This document shows positions 42,857 to 52,358 of a stretch of DNA of 64,000 nucleotides, piece by piece. The DNA comes from Rhodobacter sp. Lineage in GTDB: Bacteria; Pseudomonadota; Alphaproteobacteria; Rhodobacterales; Rhodobacteraceae. The notes beneath the pieces were generated by a model that was given only the letters and a program-made list of their open reading frames with translations, ran no database searches and was not told the origin of the DNA. A program made the translations under genes and the position numbers. Every line of letters starts with the position of its first letter. Position 1 is the first letter of the stretch. The stretch covers positions 124,001 through 188,000 of the forward strand of contig JADJAB010000008.1 in assembly GCA_016704435.1 (NCBI GenBank). The letters are read 5' to 3'.

Positions 42857-42968
42857 GGGCCGTGCGTGTTGCGGACGTGGCGCAAAAGCGGCCCGGCGTG
42901 GCCGGAAAAGGGCTGGCACGGGGGGGCGGATCGGCCTATCCCGGACGGCAGGCAATAGGGGTGCTGCG

Positions 42969-44108
42969 GTGATCCTTCTGGAACATGGTCCATCGGGGCG
43001 CCCGGCGTTGTTCACGGCACCGCGCGCGGTGATCGCGGCCTGGCGGCCGGGCGAGGTGGCCGCCGCGCTGGACCGGGCCGAGGCGGCGCGGGCGGCGGGC
43101 GGCTGGATCGCGGGCTATGTCGCCTATGAAGCGGGCTATGTGCTGGAGCCGAAGCTTGCGCCGCTGATGCCGCGCCGGCGGCCGGGGCCGCTGGTCCTGC
43201 TGGGTGTCTTTGCGGGCCCTGAGGCGGCAGGCCCGGTTCTTGACCGGGCAGCCGAGGAGGGGCTGGCGACCACGATGACCGCGCCGGTGCCGACGGCAGG
43301 CCGCCGCGCCTATGGCTATGCGGCGCGGCGGGTGTTCGACTATATCGCGGCGGGCGACTGCTATCAGGTCAACCTGACATTTCCGATGACGGCCCGGCTG
43401 ACCCACGGCACGCCGCTTGGCCTTTACGGCGCGTTCCGGCGCACCGGGGCGGTGGGACACGGCGCCTACGTCGATCTTGGCCAGGGGCCGGTGGTGGTGT
43501 CGCGCGCGCCCGAGTTGTTCTTCCGGCTCGACGCCGGAGGCCGGATCGTCGCGCGCCCGATGAAGGGCACCGCGCCGCGCGACGCGGACCCGGCGAAGGA
43601 TGCGGCGATTGCGGCGGCCTTGCAGGTCAGCGTGAAGGACCGGGCCGAGAACCTGATGATCGTGGACTTGCTGCGCAACGACATCGCGCGGCTGGCACGG
43701 GTGGGCAGCGTCAAGGTGCCGGCGCTTTATGCGATGGAGGCCTATTCGACGGTGCATCAGATGACCTCGACGGTGGAAGGCGTGCTGGCCGCGCCGCCGT
43801 CGCTGCCGGCGCTGATGCGGGCGCTGTTTCCCTGCGGCAGCGTGACCGGCGCGCCGAAGATCCGCGCAATGCAGATCATCCGCGAGGTCGAGCGAGCGCC
43901 CCGCGGCGTCTATTGCGGCGCGGTCGGGTGGATGTCGCCTGCGGGCCTTGCGGATTTCTCGGTCGCGATCCGCACGCTGTCGGTGACCGGGCAGGATATC
44001 GTAATGAACGTGGGCGGCGGGTTGACCCATGGCTCCACCGTGGCGGGCGAATGGGAGGAGGCACTGTGGAAAGCGCGCTTCGTGAAGGCGGCCGTCAGCC
44101 GGGGCTGA
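42969..44108 (+). CDS. pabB: Aminodeoxychorismate synthase component I
   Basis: The protein has 379 residues from GTG 42969 (VILLEHGPSGRPALF). The chorismate-binding core has GDCYQVNLTFPM, FFRLDAGGRIVARPMKGTAPR, DLLRNDIAR, and CGSVTGAPKIRAMQIIRE. It makes 4-amino-4-deoxychorismate for folate synthesis. It is shorter than E. coli PabB because the N-terminal domain is reduced. It overlaps the pabC start, so the pair is coupled. Confidence 0.88.
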   Translation: MILLEHGPSGRPALFTAPRAVIAAWRPGEVAAALDRAEAARAAGGWIAGYVAYEAGYVLEPKLAPLMPRRRPGPLVLLGVFAGPEAAGPVLDRAAEEGLATTMTAPVPTAGRRAYGYAARRVFDYIAAGDCYQVNLTFPMTARLTHGTPLGLYGAFRRTGAVGHGAYVDLGQGPVVVSRAPELFFRLDAGGRIVARPMKGTAPRDADPAKDAAIAAALQVSVKDRAENLMIVDLLRNDIARLARVGSVKVPALYAMEAYSTVHQMTSTVEGVLAAPPSLPALMRALFPCGSVTGAPKIRAMQIIREVERAPRGVYCGAVGWMSPAGLADFSVAIRTLSVTGQDIVMNVGGGLTHGSTVAGEWEEALWKARFVKAAVSRG

Positions 44109-44674
44109 GGCTGATCGAGACGCTGTTCTGGGACGGCATCGCCGCGCCGCGCTGGCCTTTGCACCGGGCGCGGCTGATGCGCAGTGCGGCCCTGCTGGGC
44201 TGGGGCTGCCCGGAGTTGTCGCCGAACGGGCCCGCGCACCCGGCACGGCTGCGGCTGACGCTCGACAGGGCCGGCGCAGCGCTGTGGGAGGTGCAGCCCC
44301 TGCCACCGGCCAGGGCGGCCTGGCGGCTGGGGCTGGCAGCGGCGCGGCTGGACTCGACCGACCCCTGGCTTTCGGTGAAGTCCACCAACCGCGCGGCCTA
44401 TGACCTCGCGCGGGCCCGCCTGCCGGAGGGGCTGGACGAGGCGATCTTCCTGAACGAACGCGGCGAGGTTTGCGATGGCACCATCACCACGGTCTTCTTC
44501 GACCGCGGCCAGGGCATGCGCACGCCGCCACTGACCGCGGGACTGTTGCCGGGGGTATTGCGGGCAGAGCTGGCTTTTCCCGAGGAAGTCCTTCGCGCCG
44601 GCGATCTGCCGAAGGTCCGTCTCTGGGTCGGCAACAGCTTGCGCGGGTTGATCCCGGCGGTTTGGGCCGGGTGA
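44066..44674 (+). CDS. pabC: Aminotransferase class IV, probable 4-amino-4-deoxychorismate lyase
   Basis: The protein has 202 residues from GTG 44066, preceded by GGGAGGAGGCACT. It overlaps the end of pabB by 43 bp. The PLP lysine is in WLSVKSTNRAAYD, and the class IV signature is EAIFLNERGEVCDGTITTVFF. It would release pyruvate to give p-aminobenzoate. It is short for the family (usually 260-280), as is common in fused or compact alphaproteobacterial versions. Confidence 0.85.
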   Translation: MESALREGGRQPGLRLIETLFWDGIAAPRWPLHRARLMRSAALLGWGCPELSPNGPAHPARLRLTLDRAGAALWEVQPLPPARAAWRLGLAAARLDSTDPWLSVKSTNRAAYDLARARLPEGLDEAIFLNERGEVCDGTITTVFFDRGQGMRTPPLTAGLLPGVLRAELAFPEEVLRAGDLPKVRLWVGNSLRGLIPAVWAG

Positions 44675-44678
44675 GTCA

Positions 44679-44783
44679 GGGGGCGCTTCGCCCCCCAGGC
44701 ACGAATGCGGGCATTCGCGCCTCCCCCCGAGAGTATTTGGGCCAAGATGAAGCTGATCCGACTTCATCTTGGCTCAAATACTC
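44679..44783. repeat. Dispersed hairpin/GAGTATTT element, copy 2, with inverted second arm
   Basis: GGGGGCG-CTT-CGCCCCC (44679-44695) starts the element. CGAATGC/GCATTCG follows. GAGTATTT...CCAAGATGAAG (44731-44752) and its inverted partner CTTCATCTTGG...AAATACTC (44762-44783) form a long stem. It lies between pabC and aspS and could stop transcription. Confidence 0.75.
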
Positions 44784-44894
44784 CCGCCGGAGGCGTCCGC
44801 CCCGGCCGCAGGTGCTGCGGCCGGGGTTGACTTGCGGCGCGGGGAGATGTGTATCGGCGCGATGGAAGTTCGAGCCCTCGGAAGGGGAATAGTG

Positions 44895-46676
44895 ATGCAT
44901 GCCTACCGCAGCCACACTTGCGCGGCGCTGAACAAGGGCCATGTCGGGCAGGAGGTCCGGCTTTCGGGCTGGGTTCACCGGGTGCGCGACCATGGCGGTG
45001 TGTTGTTCATCGACCTGCGTGACCATTACGGCATCACCCAGGTGCTGTGCGACGGCGATTCAGCGGCCTTTGCGGCGCTGGAAAAGGTGCGCAGCGAATG
45101 GGTGGTGCGGATCGACGGGCGGGTCAAGGCGCGCGATGCCAGTCTGGTCAACGCCAGGATCCCGACCGGCGAGATCGAGGTCTATGTCTCGGCGGTCGAA
45201 GTGCTGGGTCCGGCGGACGAGCTGCCCCTGCCGGTGTTCGGAGAGCTGGACTACCCCGAGGAAACCCGGCTTACCTACCGTTTCCTCGACCTGCGGCGCG
45301 ACACCATGCATGCCAACATGATGCTGCGCTCCAACGTCGTGCGCTGGTTGCGCAACCGGATGTGGGATCAGGGCTTTACCGAGTTCCAGACCCCGATCAT
45401 CACCGCCAGCAGCCCCGAAGGCGCGCGGGATTTCCTGGTGCCCTCGCGCCTGCATCCCGGCAAATTCTATGCCCTGCCGCAGGCGCCGCAGCAGTTCAAG
45501 CAGCTGATCATGGTGGCCGGCTTCGACCGCTATTTCCAGATTGCCCCCTGCTTCCGCGATGAAGACCCGCGCGCCGACCGTTCGCCGACCGACTTCTACC
45601 AGCTGGACGTCGAGATGAGCTTCGTCGAGCAGGAAGACATCTTTGCCGCCGTGCAGCCGGTGATCCAGGGGTTGTTCGAGCATTTCGGCCAGGGCCGCAA
45701 GGTCCATGCCGACTGGCCCCGCATCGCCTACCGCGACTCGCTGTTATGGTATGGCAGCGACAAGCCCGACCTGCGCAACCCGATCAGGATGCAGGTGGTT
45801 TCCGACCATTTCCGCGACTCCGGCTTCGCCATCTTCGCCAACCTGTTGAAGAACGAAGGCACCGAGATCCGCGCCATCCCCGCGCCCAAAGGCGGCAGCC
45901 GCAAGTTCGCCGACCGGATGAATGCCTTTGCGCAGAAGGAAGGCCTGCCCGGCATGGGCTATATCTTCTGGCGTGAGGCCGAGGACGGCTCGGGCATAGA
46001 AGCCGCCGGGCCCTTGGCCAAGAACATCGGGCCGGAACGCACCGAAGCGATCCGCCAGCAACTCGGCCTCGGCCTTGGCGATGCCGCCTTCTTCCTCGGC
46101 GGCAAGCCCGAAGCGTTTGAAGCCGTTGCAGGCCGCGCCCGCAACGAGATCGGCAATGAACTGGGGCTGACCGAGAAGGACAGCTTCCGCTTTGCCTGGA
46201 TCGTCGATTTCCCGCTGTATGAGAAGACCGACGAGGGCAAGATCGACTTCTCGCACAACCCGTTCTCGATGCCGCAGGGCGGGATGGCGGCGCTGCAGGG
46301 CGACCCCTTGCAGGTGCTGGGCTATCAGTATGACCTCTCCTGCAACGGCTATGAGGTGATCTCGGGCGCGATCCGCAACCACAAGCCCGAGATCATGTAC
46401 AAGGCGTTCGAGCTGGCGGGCTACCCCAACTCGGAAGTCGACAGTCGTTTCGGCGGCATGGTCAAGGCGTTCAGATACGGCGCCCCGCCGCATGGCGGCT
46501 GTGCGGCGGGCATCGACCGGCTGGTGATGCTGCTGGCCGATACCACCAACATCCGCGAGGTCATCATGTTCCCGATGAACCAGCGCGCCGAAGACCTGCT
46601 GATGGGCGCGCCCTCCGAGCCGACCTTGCAGCAGATGCGCGAGCTGAACCTTCGGACGGTTCCGAAAGACAGCTGA
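44895..46676 (+). CDS. aspS: Aspartyl-tRNA synthetase
   Basis: The protein has 593 residues from MHAYRSHTCAALNKGHVG. The N-terminal OB fold (VRLSGWVHRVRDHGGVLFIDLRD) binds the anticodon. Class II motif 2 is FRDEDPRADRSPTDFYQLDVEMSF and motif 3 is GGCAAGIDRLVMLL, with a bacterial GAD insertion between. It charges tRNA(Asp), and in this lineage possibly also tRNA(Asn). It is intact and overlaps the DUF1993 start by one base. Confidence 0.97.
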   Translation: MHAYRSHTCAALNKGHVGQEVRLSGWVHRVRDHGGVLFIDLRDHYGITQVLCDGDSAAFAALEKVRSEWVVRIDGRVKARDASLVNARIPTGEIEVYVSAVEVLGPADELPLPVFGELDYPEETRLTYRFLDLRRDTMHANMMLRSNVVRWLRNRMWDQGFTEFQTPIITASSPEGARDFLVPSRLHPGKFYALPQAPQQFKQLIMVAGFDRYFQIAPCFRDEDPRADRSPTDFYQLDVEMSFVEQEDIFAAVQPVIQGLFEHFGQGRKVHADWPRIAYRDSLLWYGSDKPDLRNPIRMQVVSDHFRDSGFAIFANLLKNEGTEIRAIPAPKGGSRKFADRMNAFAQKEGLPGMGYIFWREAEDGSGIEAAGPLAKNIGPERTEAIRQQLGLGLGDAAFFLGGKPEAFEAVAGRARNEIGNELGLTEKDSFRFAWIVDFPLYEKTDEGKIDFSHNPFSMPQGGMAALQGDPLQVLGYQYDLSCNGYEVISGAIRNHKPEIMYKAFELAGYPNSEVDSRFGGMVKAFRYGAPPHGGCAAGIDRLVMLLADTTNIREVIMFPMNQRAEDLLMGAPSEPTLQQMRELNLRTVPKDS

Positions 46677-47143
46677 TGTATCAGGCAACGGTCCCCGTCT
46701 TTCGCCACTACCTGTCGCGCATCAGCGACATCGTGGCGGTGGCGGGGCCGGATGCGCTGGACGCCGCCATTGCCGATACCTATCCGGCCCGCCGGCAATT
46801 CGCCATTGCGACCGGCTTTGCCATGCGCACCGCCTGCAGCCTTGCCGGCCGCGAGGTGCCGGACCTGCCCGAGGGCCTCGGGCCGAGGCTGGCGGTGGCG
46901 CGCGCCGTCCTCGGCTCGATGAAACCGGCCGATTTCGAGGGGGCGGAGGGCCGGGTGATCCACCACAAGGCCGGCTTTGCCGAGGTCGACCAGACCGCCG
47001 AGCAGTTCCTCTACCTCTTCGGCCTGCCCAACTTCTTTTTCCACATGACCATGGGCTACGCCGCCCTGCGCGTCGCGGGCGTGCCCTTGGGCAAGGAAGA
47101 TTTCGACGGCATCCACAGCTATCCGGCCGATTTCCGCTTCTGA
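46676..47143 (+). CDS. DUF1993 family protein
   Basis: The protein has 155 residues, starting MYQATVPVFRHYLSRIS. The DUF1993 pattern is seen in PARRQFAIATGFAMR and PNFFFHMTMGYAALRVAGVPLGKEDFDG. It is a four-helix DinB-like protein whose function is not known. It directly follows aspS. Confidence 0.85.
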   Translation: MYQATVPVFRHYLSRISDIVAVAGPDALDAAIADTYPARRQFAIATGFAMRTACSLAGREVPDLPEGLGPRLAVARAVLGSMKPADFEGAEGRVIHHKAGFAEVDQTAEQFLYLFGLPNFFFHMTMGYAALRVAGVPLGKEDFDGIHSYPADFRF

Positions 47144-47233
47144 TTGGCAGAACGCCGCGGGGGGTGGCGGCAAGGGGGATGCCAAGCGCGTCGCGGCGGC
47201 CTATCTTCACCCTGTCTGCGACCGACCGGAGGC

Positions 47234-48592
47234 ATGATGACCGACCGCGCCGAGATTGCCGCCTTCCGCTTCGGCTTTGGCCTGCCGCTGGACGGGCCGG
47301 CCGGTCCCGATGACCTTTTGGCGCAGCTGACCGGCCCGGACCAGGCGGCGCGGCGCTGGCCGGCCTATGGCGTGGCCGAGGTGATCCCGGTGATGCAGGT
47401 GCTGCGCGAGGCGCGTCGCATGGCGGCAGAGGCGCCGGGCGACAAGGCCGCGAAGAAGGCGCAGCGCCGCGCGGTCAAGGCCGGGGGCGCGCTGGCCGTG
47501 ACGGGGGCGAAGGCGGCGCTGGCGCGGGCGGTCGGCGGGCCGGCGTTCCGCGAGCGGATGGTGCGGTTCTGGGCCGATCATTTCACCGTGGTGCCGCGCA
47601 GCCGGACCGAGCGCGCCTGGCCCGCGGCGCTGGTCGAGGATGCGATCCGTCCGCATGTGGCCGGGCGGTTCGGCGACATGCTGCAGGCCGTGATGACGCA
47701 TCCGGCGATGCTGATCTATCTGGATCAGGCGCAGTCGCTGGGGCCGAATTCGCGCCGCGGGGCAAAGCGCGGCAAGGGGCTGAACGAGAATCTGGCGCGG
47801 GAACTGCTGGAGCTGCACACGCTGGGCGTGGGTGCGGGCTACCGGCAGGAGGATGTGCGGCAACTGGCCGAGCTGCTGACCGGGCTGACGGTGGTGCCGG
47901 ACCGCGGCTTTGCCTTTGATCCGGGGCGGGTGGAACCGGGGCCGGAAACGGTGCTGGGCGTGGAATATGGTGGCGACGGGCTGGAGGCGGTGCTGGCGGC
48001 GCTGCAGGATCTGGCGCTGCGGCCGGAAACCGCAAGGCATGTCGCGGGCAAGCTGGCGGTGCATTTCGTCTCTGATGGGCCCGATCCGGCGCTGGTCGCG
48101 GCGATCGAGGCGGCCTGGACTGCCTCGGGCGGCGATCTGGCGGCGGTGGCGGCGGCGCTTGTGGGTCATGATGCGGCCTGGGGGCCCGAGGCCGCGAAGG
48201 CGCGCCAGCCCTTCGATTTCGTCGCCGCGGCGCTGAGGGCGCTGGGGCTGTCGGGCGACGACATCATGGCGATGGCCGAAGGACCGTTCCTGCGGGCTGA
48301 TCCTGACCCGATGGCCGAAATGGGCCAGCCCTGGCAGGGCGCCGGCGGGCCGGACGGCTGGCCCGAGGCGGCCGGGGACTGGATCACCCCGCAGGGCATG
48401 GCGGCACGGATCACCTGGGCGATGGAGGTGCCGGGCCGGCTGGTGACGCCTTTGCCCGAGGCGGCCGAGGTGGCTGCGCGGGCGCTGGGCGGGCGGCTGT
48501 CCGGGCGGCTGGAATGGGCGGTCGGTGCGGCGGAAAGCCGGCGCGAGGCGCTGGGCCTGGTGCTGGCCGCGCCAGAATTCAACAGGAGGTAG
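47234..48592 (+). CDS. DUF1800 family protein
   Basis: The protein has 452 residues from MMTDRAEIAAFRFGFGLP, after CGGAGGC. The family signature includes RMVRFWADHFTV, NENLARELLELHTLGVG and GYRQEDVRQLAELLTGL. DUF1800 genes are almost always followed by a DUF1501 gene, as here. They are thought to work on secreted or envelope material. No signal peptide is seen in this copy. Confidence 0.9.
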   Translation: MMTDRAEIAAFRFGFGLPLDGPAGPDDLLAQLTGPDQAARRWPAYGVAEVIPVMQVLREARRMAAEAPGDKAAKKAQRRAVKAGGALAVTGAKAALARAVGGPAFRERMVRFWADHFTVVPRSRTERAWPAALVEDAIRPHVAGRFGDMLQAVMTHPAMLIYLDQAQSLGPNSRRGAKRGKGLNENLARELLELHTLGVGAGYRQEDVRQLAELLTGLTVVPDRGFAFDPGRVEPGPETVLGVEYGGDGLEAVLAALQDLALRPETARHVAGKLAVHFVSDGPDPALVAAIEAAWTASGGDLAAVAAALVGHDAAWGPEAAKARQPFDFVAAALRALGLSGDDIMAMAEGPFLRADPDPMAEMGQPWQGAGGPDGWPEAAGDWITPQGMAARITWAMEVPGRLVTPLPEAAEVAARALGGRLSGRLEWAVGAAESRREALGLVLAAPEFNRR

Positions 48593-48594
48593 CG

Positions 48595-49749
48595 ATGGAC
48601 CGGCGGCATTTCCTGCGCGGGCTTGGCGGGGCGGCCTGTTCGGCGGCAGCGCACCCCTTGATGACGACGATGTCCTTTGCCGAGGGCGCCGGTCTGGGCG
48701 ACAACCGGCTGGTGGTGGTGATCCTGCGCGGGGCGATGGACGGGCTGGACGTGGTGCAGCCGCGCGGCGACGGCAGCTTTGCCCACGCCCGGCCGGGGCT
48801 GGCGCTGGCGCCCGCGCTGGATCTGGACGGGTTCTTCCAGCTGCATGCCGGATTGTCCGGCCTGATGCCGCTGTGGCAGGCGGGAGAGCTTGGCCTTGTC
48901 CATGCCACCTCGACGCCCTATCGCGACAAGCGCAGCCATTTCGACGGCCAGGACCTGCTGGAGGCCGGGACGGCCGACGGTGCCGGCGGGCGCGACGGCT
49001 GGCTGAACCGGCTGTTGCAGGCGGTGCCGGGGGTGACGGCCGAGACCGCCTATGCGGTGGGCCGCGAGGGGATGCTGATCCTGTCGGGGGCGGCGCCGAC
49101 GCGGTCCTGGGCGCCGGATCAGCGGCTGGCGCTGTCGGGGCAGGGGCGGCTGCTGCTGGATCATGTCGCGCATGACGATGCGCTTTTCCGCGAGGCGGTG
49201 GGAGAGGCGCTGGTGCTGACCGAAGGCCAGGCCGGGTCCGGGACTGTCGGGGACGAGGTCGACGGTCTGGTCGATTTCACCGCCGAACGGTTGCGCGGTG
49301 CTGCGCGGATTGCCAGCTTCTCGCTGACCGGATGGGACACGCACAAGGGCCAGGAAAAGGCGCTGCGCCGCCCCTTGGAGCGGCTGGGCCGGGTGGTGAC
49401 CCGGATGAAGGGCCAGCTTGGGCCGGAGGTCTGGGGCCGGACCGTGCTGCTGGCAATGACCGAATTCGGCCGCACGCTGCGCGAGAACGGCTCGGGCGGC
49501 ACCGACCACGGCACCGGCGGCGCGATGCTGGCGGCGGGAGGAGCGGTGCGCGGCGGGCGGGTGCTGGGCCTCTGGCCGGGGCTGACGGAGGCCGATCTCT
49601 ACGCCCGGCGCGATCTGATGCCGACCTCGGACCTGCGCGACTGGGCGGCACAGGCGCTGGCCGGGCTTTATGGCCTGGACCGCGCGGTTCTTGAGGGCGC
49701 GGTGTTTCCGGGCCTGCGGATGGCGGCGGAGCGCGGCCTGATCCTGTGA
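48595..49749 (+). CDS. DUF1501 family protein with Tat signal
   Basis: The protein has 384 residues from MDRRHFLRGLGGAACSAAA, a twin-arginine signal, after AGGAGGTAGCG. It has the alkaline-phosphatase-like DUF1501 pattern (VVVILRGAMDGLDVVQP, SHFDGQDLLEAG, LTGWDTHKGQEKAL, GRTLRENGSGGTDHGTGG). It is exported folded and so probably binds a cofactor or metal. It is the partner of the DUF1800 gene 3 bp upstream. Confidence 0.92.
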   Translation: MDRRHFLRGLGGAACSAAAHPLMTTMSFAEGAGLGDNRLVVVILRGAMDGLDVVQPRGDGSFAHARPGLALAPALDLDGFFQLHAGLSGLMPLWQAGELGLVHATSTPYRDKRSHFDGQDLLEAGTADGAGGRDGWLNRLLQAVPGVTAETAYAVGREGMLILSGAAPTRSWAPDQRLALSGQGRLLLDHVAHDDALFREAVGEALVLTEGQAGSGTVGDEVDGLVDFTAERLRGAARIASFSLTGWDTHKGQEKALRRPLERLGRVVTRMKGQLGPEVWGRTVLLAMTEFGRTLRENGSGGTDHGTGGAMLAAGGAVRGGRVLGLWPGLTEADLYARRDLMPTSDLRDWAAQALAGLYGLDRAVLEGAVFPGLRMAAERGLIL

Positions 49750-50522
49750 CCTTGCGGTCGCGTCGCGCGGCGCATAGCGTGGCCTTCGGGGCAGAGGGGC
49801 CGGGGGTGAAGGTGGACGAGGCAAGGCTGGGCGTGGAAGTAAGGGACTGGGCGCCGCCGCCGCGGCCGGGGCACGAGGCGCTGGAGGGCTGCGCGGTGCG
49901 GCTGGAACCGCTGTCGGCAGATGCCCATGCGGCCGATCTGTTCCGCGCCTATTGCGGCCACGACGCCTTGTGGGACTACCTGCCCTACGGGCCCTTCGTC
50001 TCGGCCGGGGCCTATCACCGTTGGGCCAAGGAGCGCGAGGCGGGCGAGGACCCGCGGTTCTTCGTGCTGCGCGATCAGACGACGGGTCATTGCGGCGGCA
50101 TCGCCAGCTTTCTGCGGATCCTGCCCGACGCGGGGTCGATCGAGGTCGGCCATATCTGCATTTCGCCCGAGATGCAGCGCGGGCTGGCGGCGACCGAGGC
50201 GATGTGGCTGATGATGGATTGGGCCTTTCGCGCCGGCTACCGGCGCTATGAGTGGAAGTGCAATGCGCTGAACCTGGCCTCGCGCCGGGCGGCGCAGCGG
50301 CTGGGGTTCAGCTACGAGGGTGTGTTCCGCAACCATCTGGTGGTGAAGGGGCGCAACCGCGATACCGCCTGGTTCGCGGTGACCGATGGCGACTGGCCGG
50401 CGCTGTCCGAGGCGTTCCGGGCCTGGCTGTCGCCGTCGAATTTCGACGGCAAGGGCCGGCAGAAGGAGCGGCTGTCGGATCTGACGCGTCTGGTGCGGGT
50501 GGCCGGCGACCCGGCGCTGTAG
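49746..50522 (+). CDS. GNAT-family N-acetyltransferase
   Basis: The longest frame has 258 residues from GTG 49746, overlapping the DUF1501 stop. A start at GTG 49806 (VKVDEARLGVEVRDW) would fit the family length better. The acetyl-CoA region reads IEVGHICISPEMQRGLAATEAMWLMM and NLASRRAAQRLGFSYEGVFRNH. It resembles ribosomal-protein or amino-group acetyltransferases of the RimJ/RimL group. The substrate is not known. Confidence 0.85.
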   Translation: MTLRSRRAAHSVAFGAEGPGVKVDEARLGVEVRDWAPPPRPGHEALEGCAVRLEPLSADAHAADLFRAYCGHDALWDYLPYGPFVSAGAYHRWAKEREAGEDPRFFVLRDQTTGHCGGIASFLRILPDAGSIEVGHICISPEMQRGLAATEAMWLMMDWAFRAGYRRYEWKCNALNLASRRAAQRLGFSYEGVFRNHLVVKGRNRDTAWFAVTDGDWPALSEAFRAWLSPSNFDGKGRQKERLSDLTRLVRVAGDPAL

Positions 50523-50698
50523 CGGGCGGTTTTCGAATTGCATGCCCCGCGCAAGGCGCGGCGCATATCTTCTTTGTCTCGGCTCTGGCCTTCGGCCAAC
50601 CGCCTCGGACGCCTCCGGCGGGAGTATTTCGAAAAGAGCAGACCAGCGGCGGTTTTGGCGGGCCCTCGGCCGAAGGCCTGTTCCGGGCAAGTGCCGGC

Positions 50699-51415
50699 TC
50701 AGACCCGTCCGGGCCGGAACGGCGCGGTTTGCGTCAGCCGGTCGCCCAGGATCCGGGCCAGCCCCTGCAGCCCCGCCGACGGGTCGGCCAGATCGGCAGT
50801 GGCCGCGCCAAGGTCGGTGTCGTGGGTCTGCCGGGCAAGGCCGGCGAGAAAGCCTGCCAGATAGCGCCGCTCGTCCGGGCCGGGGCCGGCCCCGACCGCC
50901 CGTGCCGCCTGGGCAAGATCGTCGTGCAGGGCCAGCATGTCGGCCATCACCTCGCCTTCGGCCAGCGGGGCCACGGCGCCGCGTCCGGGCAGCTGGGCCA
51001 GCAGGGCGGACTGGAATGCCGACAGCCCGGCCAGCGGCTTGTCGAGATAGCCATCCGCCCCTGCCGCCAGCGCGGCGGGGCGGCCTGCGGGATCGCCGCT
51101 CATCCCCAGGGTCGACGGGTGGTCGGGGCCGGCCGCGGCGATGTCGCGAATCAGCTCTTCGCCGCGCCCGTCGGGCAGGCCGAGATCGACCAGGATCACG
51201 TCGGGACGGTAAACCCTGAGATGCGCCCGCGCGGCCTCCAGCGTTTCGGCGCGGCGCAGGCGGGCGCCGGAGCGCTGGCAGAGCAGGCGCAGCGCGTCGC
51301 AGGCGAACCGGCTGTCTTCCACCGCCAGAACGGTGATGCCCTGCAGCGGCAGATCGGCTTCGGCACAGGGGCGGAACGTGGGGGAAAGGGTGATGGCTTC
51401 GGGCAGGCGGGGCAT
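50699..51415 (-). CDS. Response regulator with helical C-terminal domain
   Basis: The protein has 238 residues from MPRLPEAITLSPTFRP; in-frame sequence upstream is low-complexity and left out. Residues 25-140 are a receiver (ITVLAVEDSRFACDALR, Asp in VILVDLGLPDGRG, DKPLAGL). Residues 155-238 are helical and unclassified. No DNA-binding domain or histidine kinase is seen beside it. The C-terminal helices could be a cryptic Hpt domain, but no clear histidine motif is present. Confidence 0.78.
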   Translation of the reverse strand: MPRLPEAITLSPTFRPCAEADLPLQGITVLAVEDSRFACDALRLLCQRSGARLRRAETLEAARAHLRVYRPDVILVDLGLPDGRGEELIRDIAAAGPDHPSTLGMSGDPAGRPAALAAGADGYLDKPLAGLSAFQSALLAQLPGRGAVAPLAEGEVMADMLALHDDLAQAARAVGAGPGPDERRYLAGFLAGLARQTHDTDLGAATADLADPSAGLQGLARILGDRLTQTAPFRPGRV

Positions 51416-51669
51416 GGCAGACCTCGGGCAATTGGGGGGCAATTGGGCGGCGGCTGAGGGGCGGCTGGGGGGCGGCAGGGGGGCGGCAGGGCAGGGATGA
51501 CCCGAGCCTAGGCATGTCACGGTGAACAGCCGGTAAACGTGGCCTGCGAAATCGCGCCGCACGGCTTCGGCGCAGTCCTGGCGCCGGGTGCGGCGGGCCG
51601 CCCCTTGCCCTTGGCCGTCACTTTGGCCGATAAGGCCGCAACGACAGCCCCCGGACCAGGAGCCGCGCG

Positions 51670-52070
<401 letters not shown>

Positions 52071-52074
<4 letters not shown>

Positions 52075-52352
52075 CCATCACCGCGGGGCTGGTGCTCTAT
52101 TCCGTCTTCTGGTTCCTGACTTTCCTGATCGTGCTGCAGATCCGCACCCGGACGCAGGACGAGACCGGAGAGATCGTTCCCGGCACCCCGGCCGGGGCAC
52201 CTGCCACCGAAGACGTCGGCCGCAGCGCGAAGATCGCCACGCTGATCGCCACGGCGATCTGGGCGGTGGCCGTGTGGATCATCCTTTCGGGCGTGATCAC
52301 GCTGGAAGATATCGACCTCTTCCACCGGCTGGGCTTTCACCGGCTGGACTGA
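52071..52352 (+). CDS. DUF1467 family membrane protein
   Basis: The protein has 93 residues. Two membrane helices flank a polar loop (LVLYSVFWFLTFLIVLQIRT and LIATAIWAVAVWIILSGVI). It is coupled to mce by ATGA, an arrangement common in Alphaproteobacteria. Function unknown. Confidence 0.88.
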
Positions 52353-52358
52353 CGCCGC

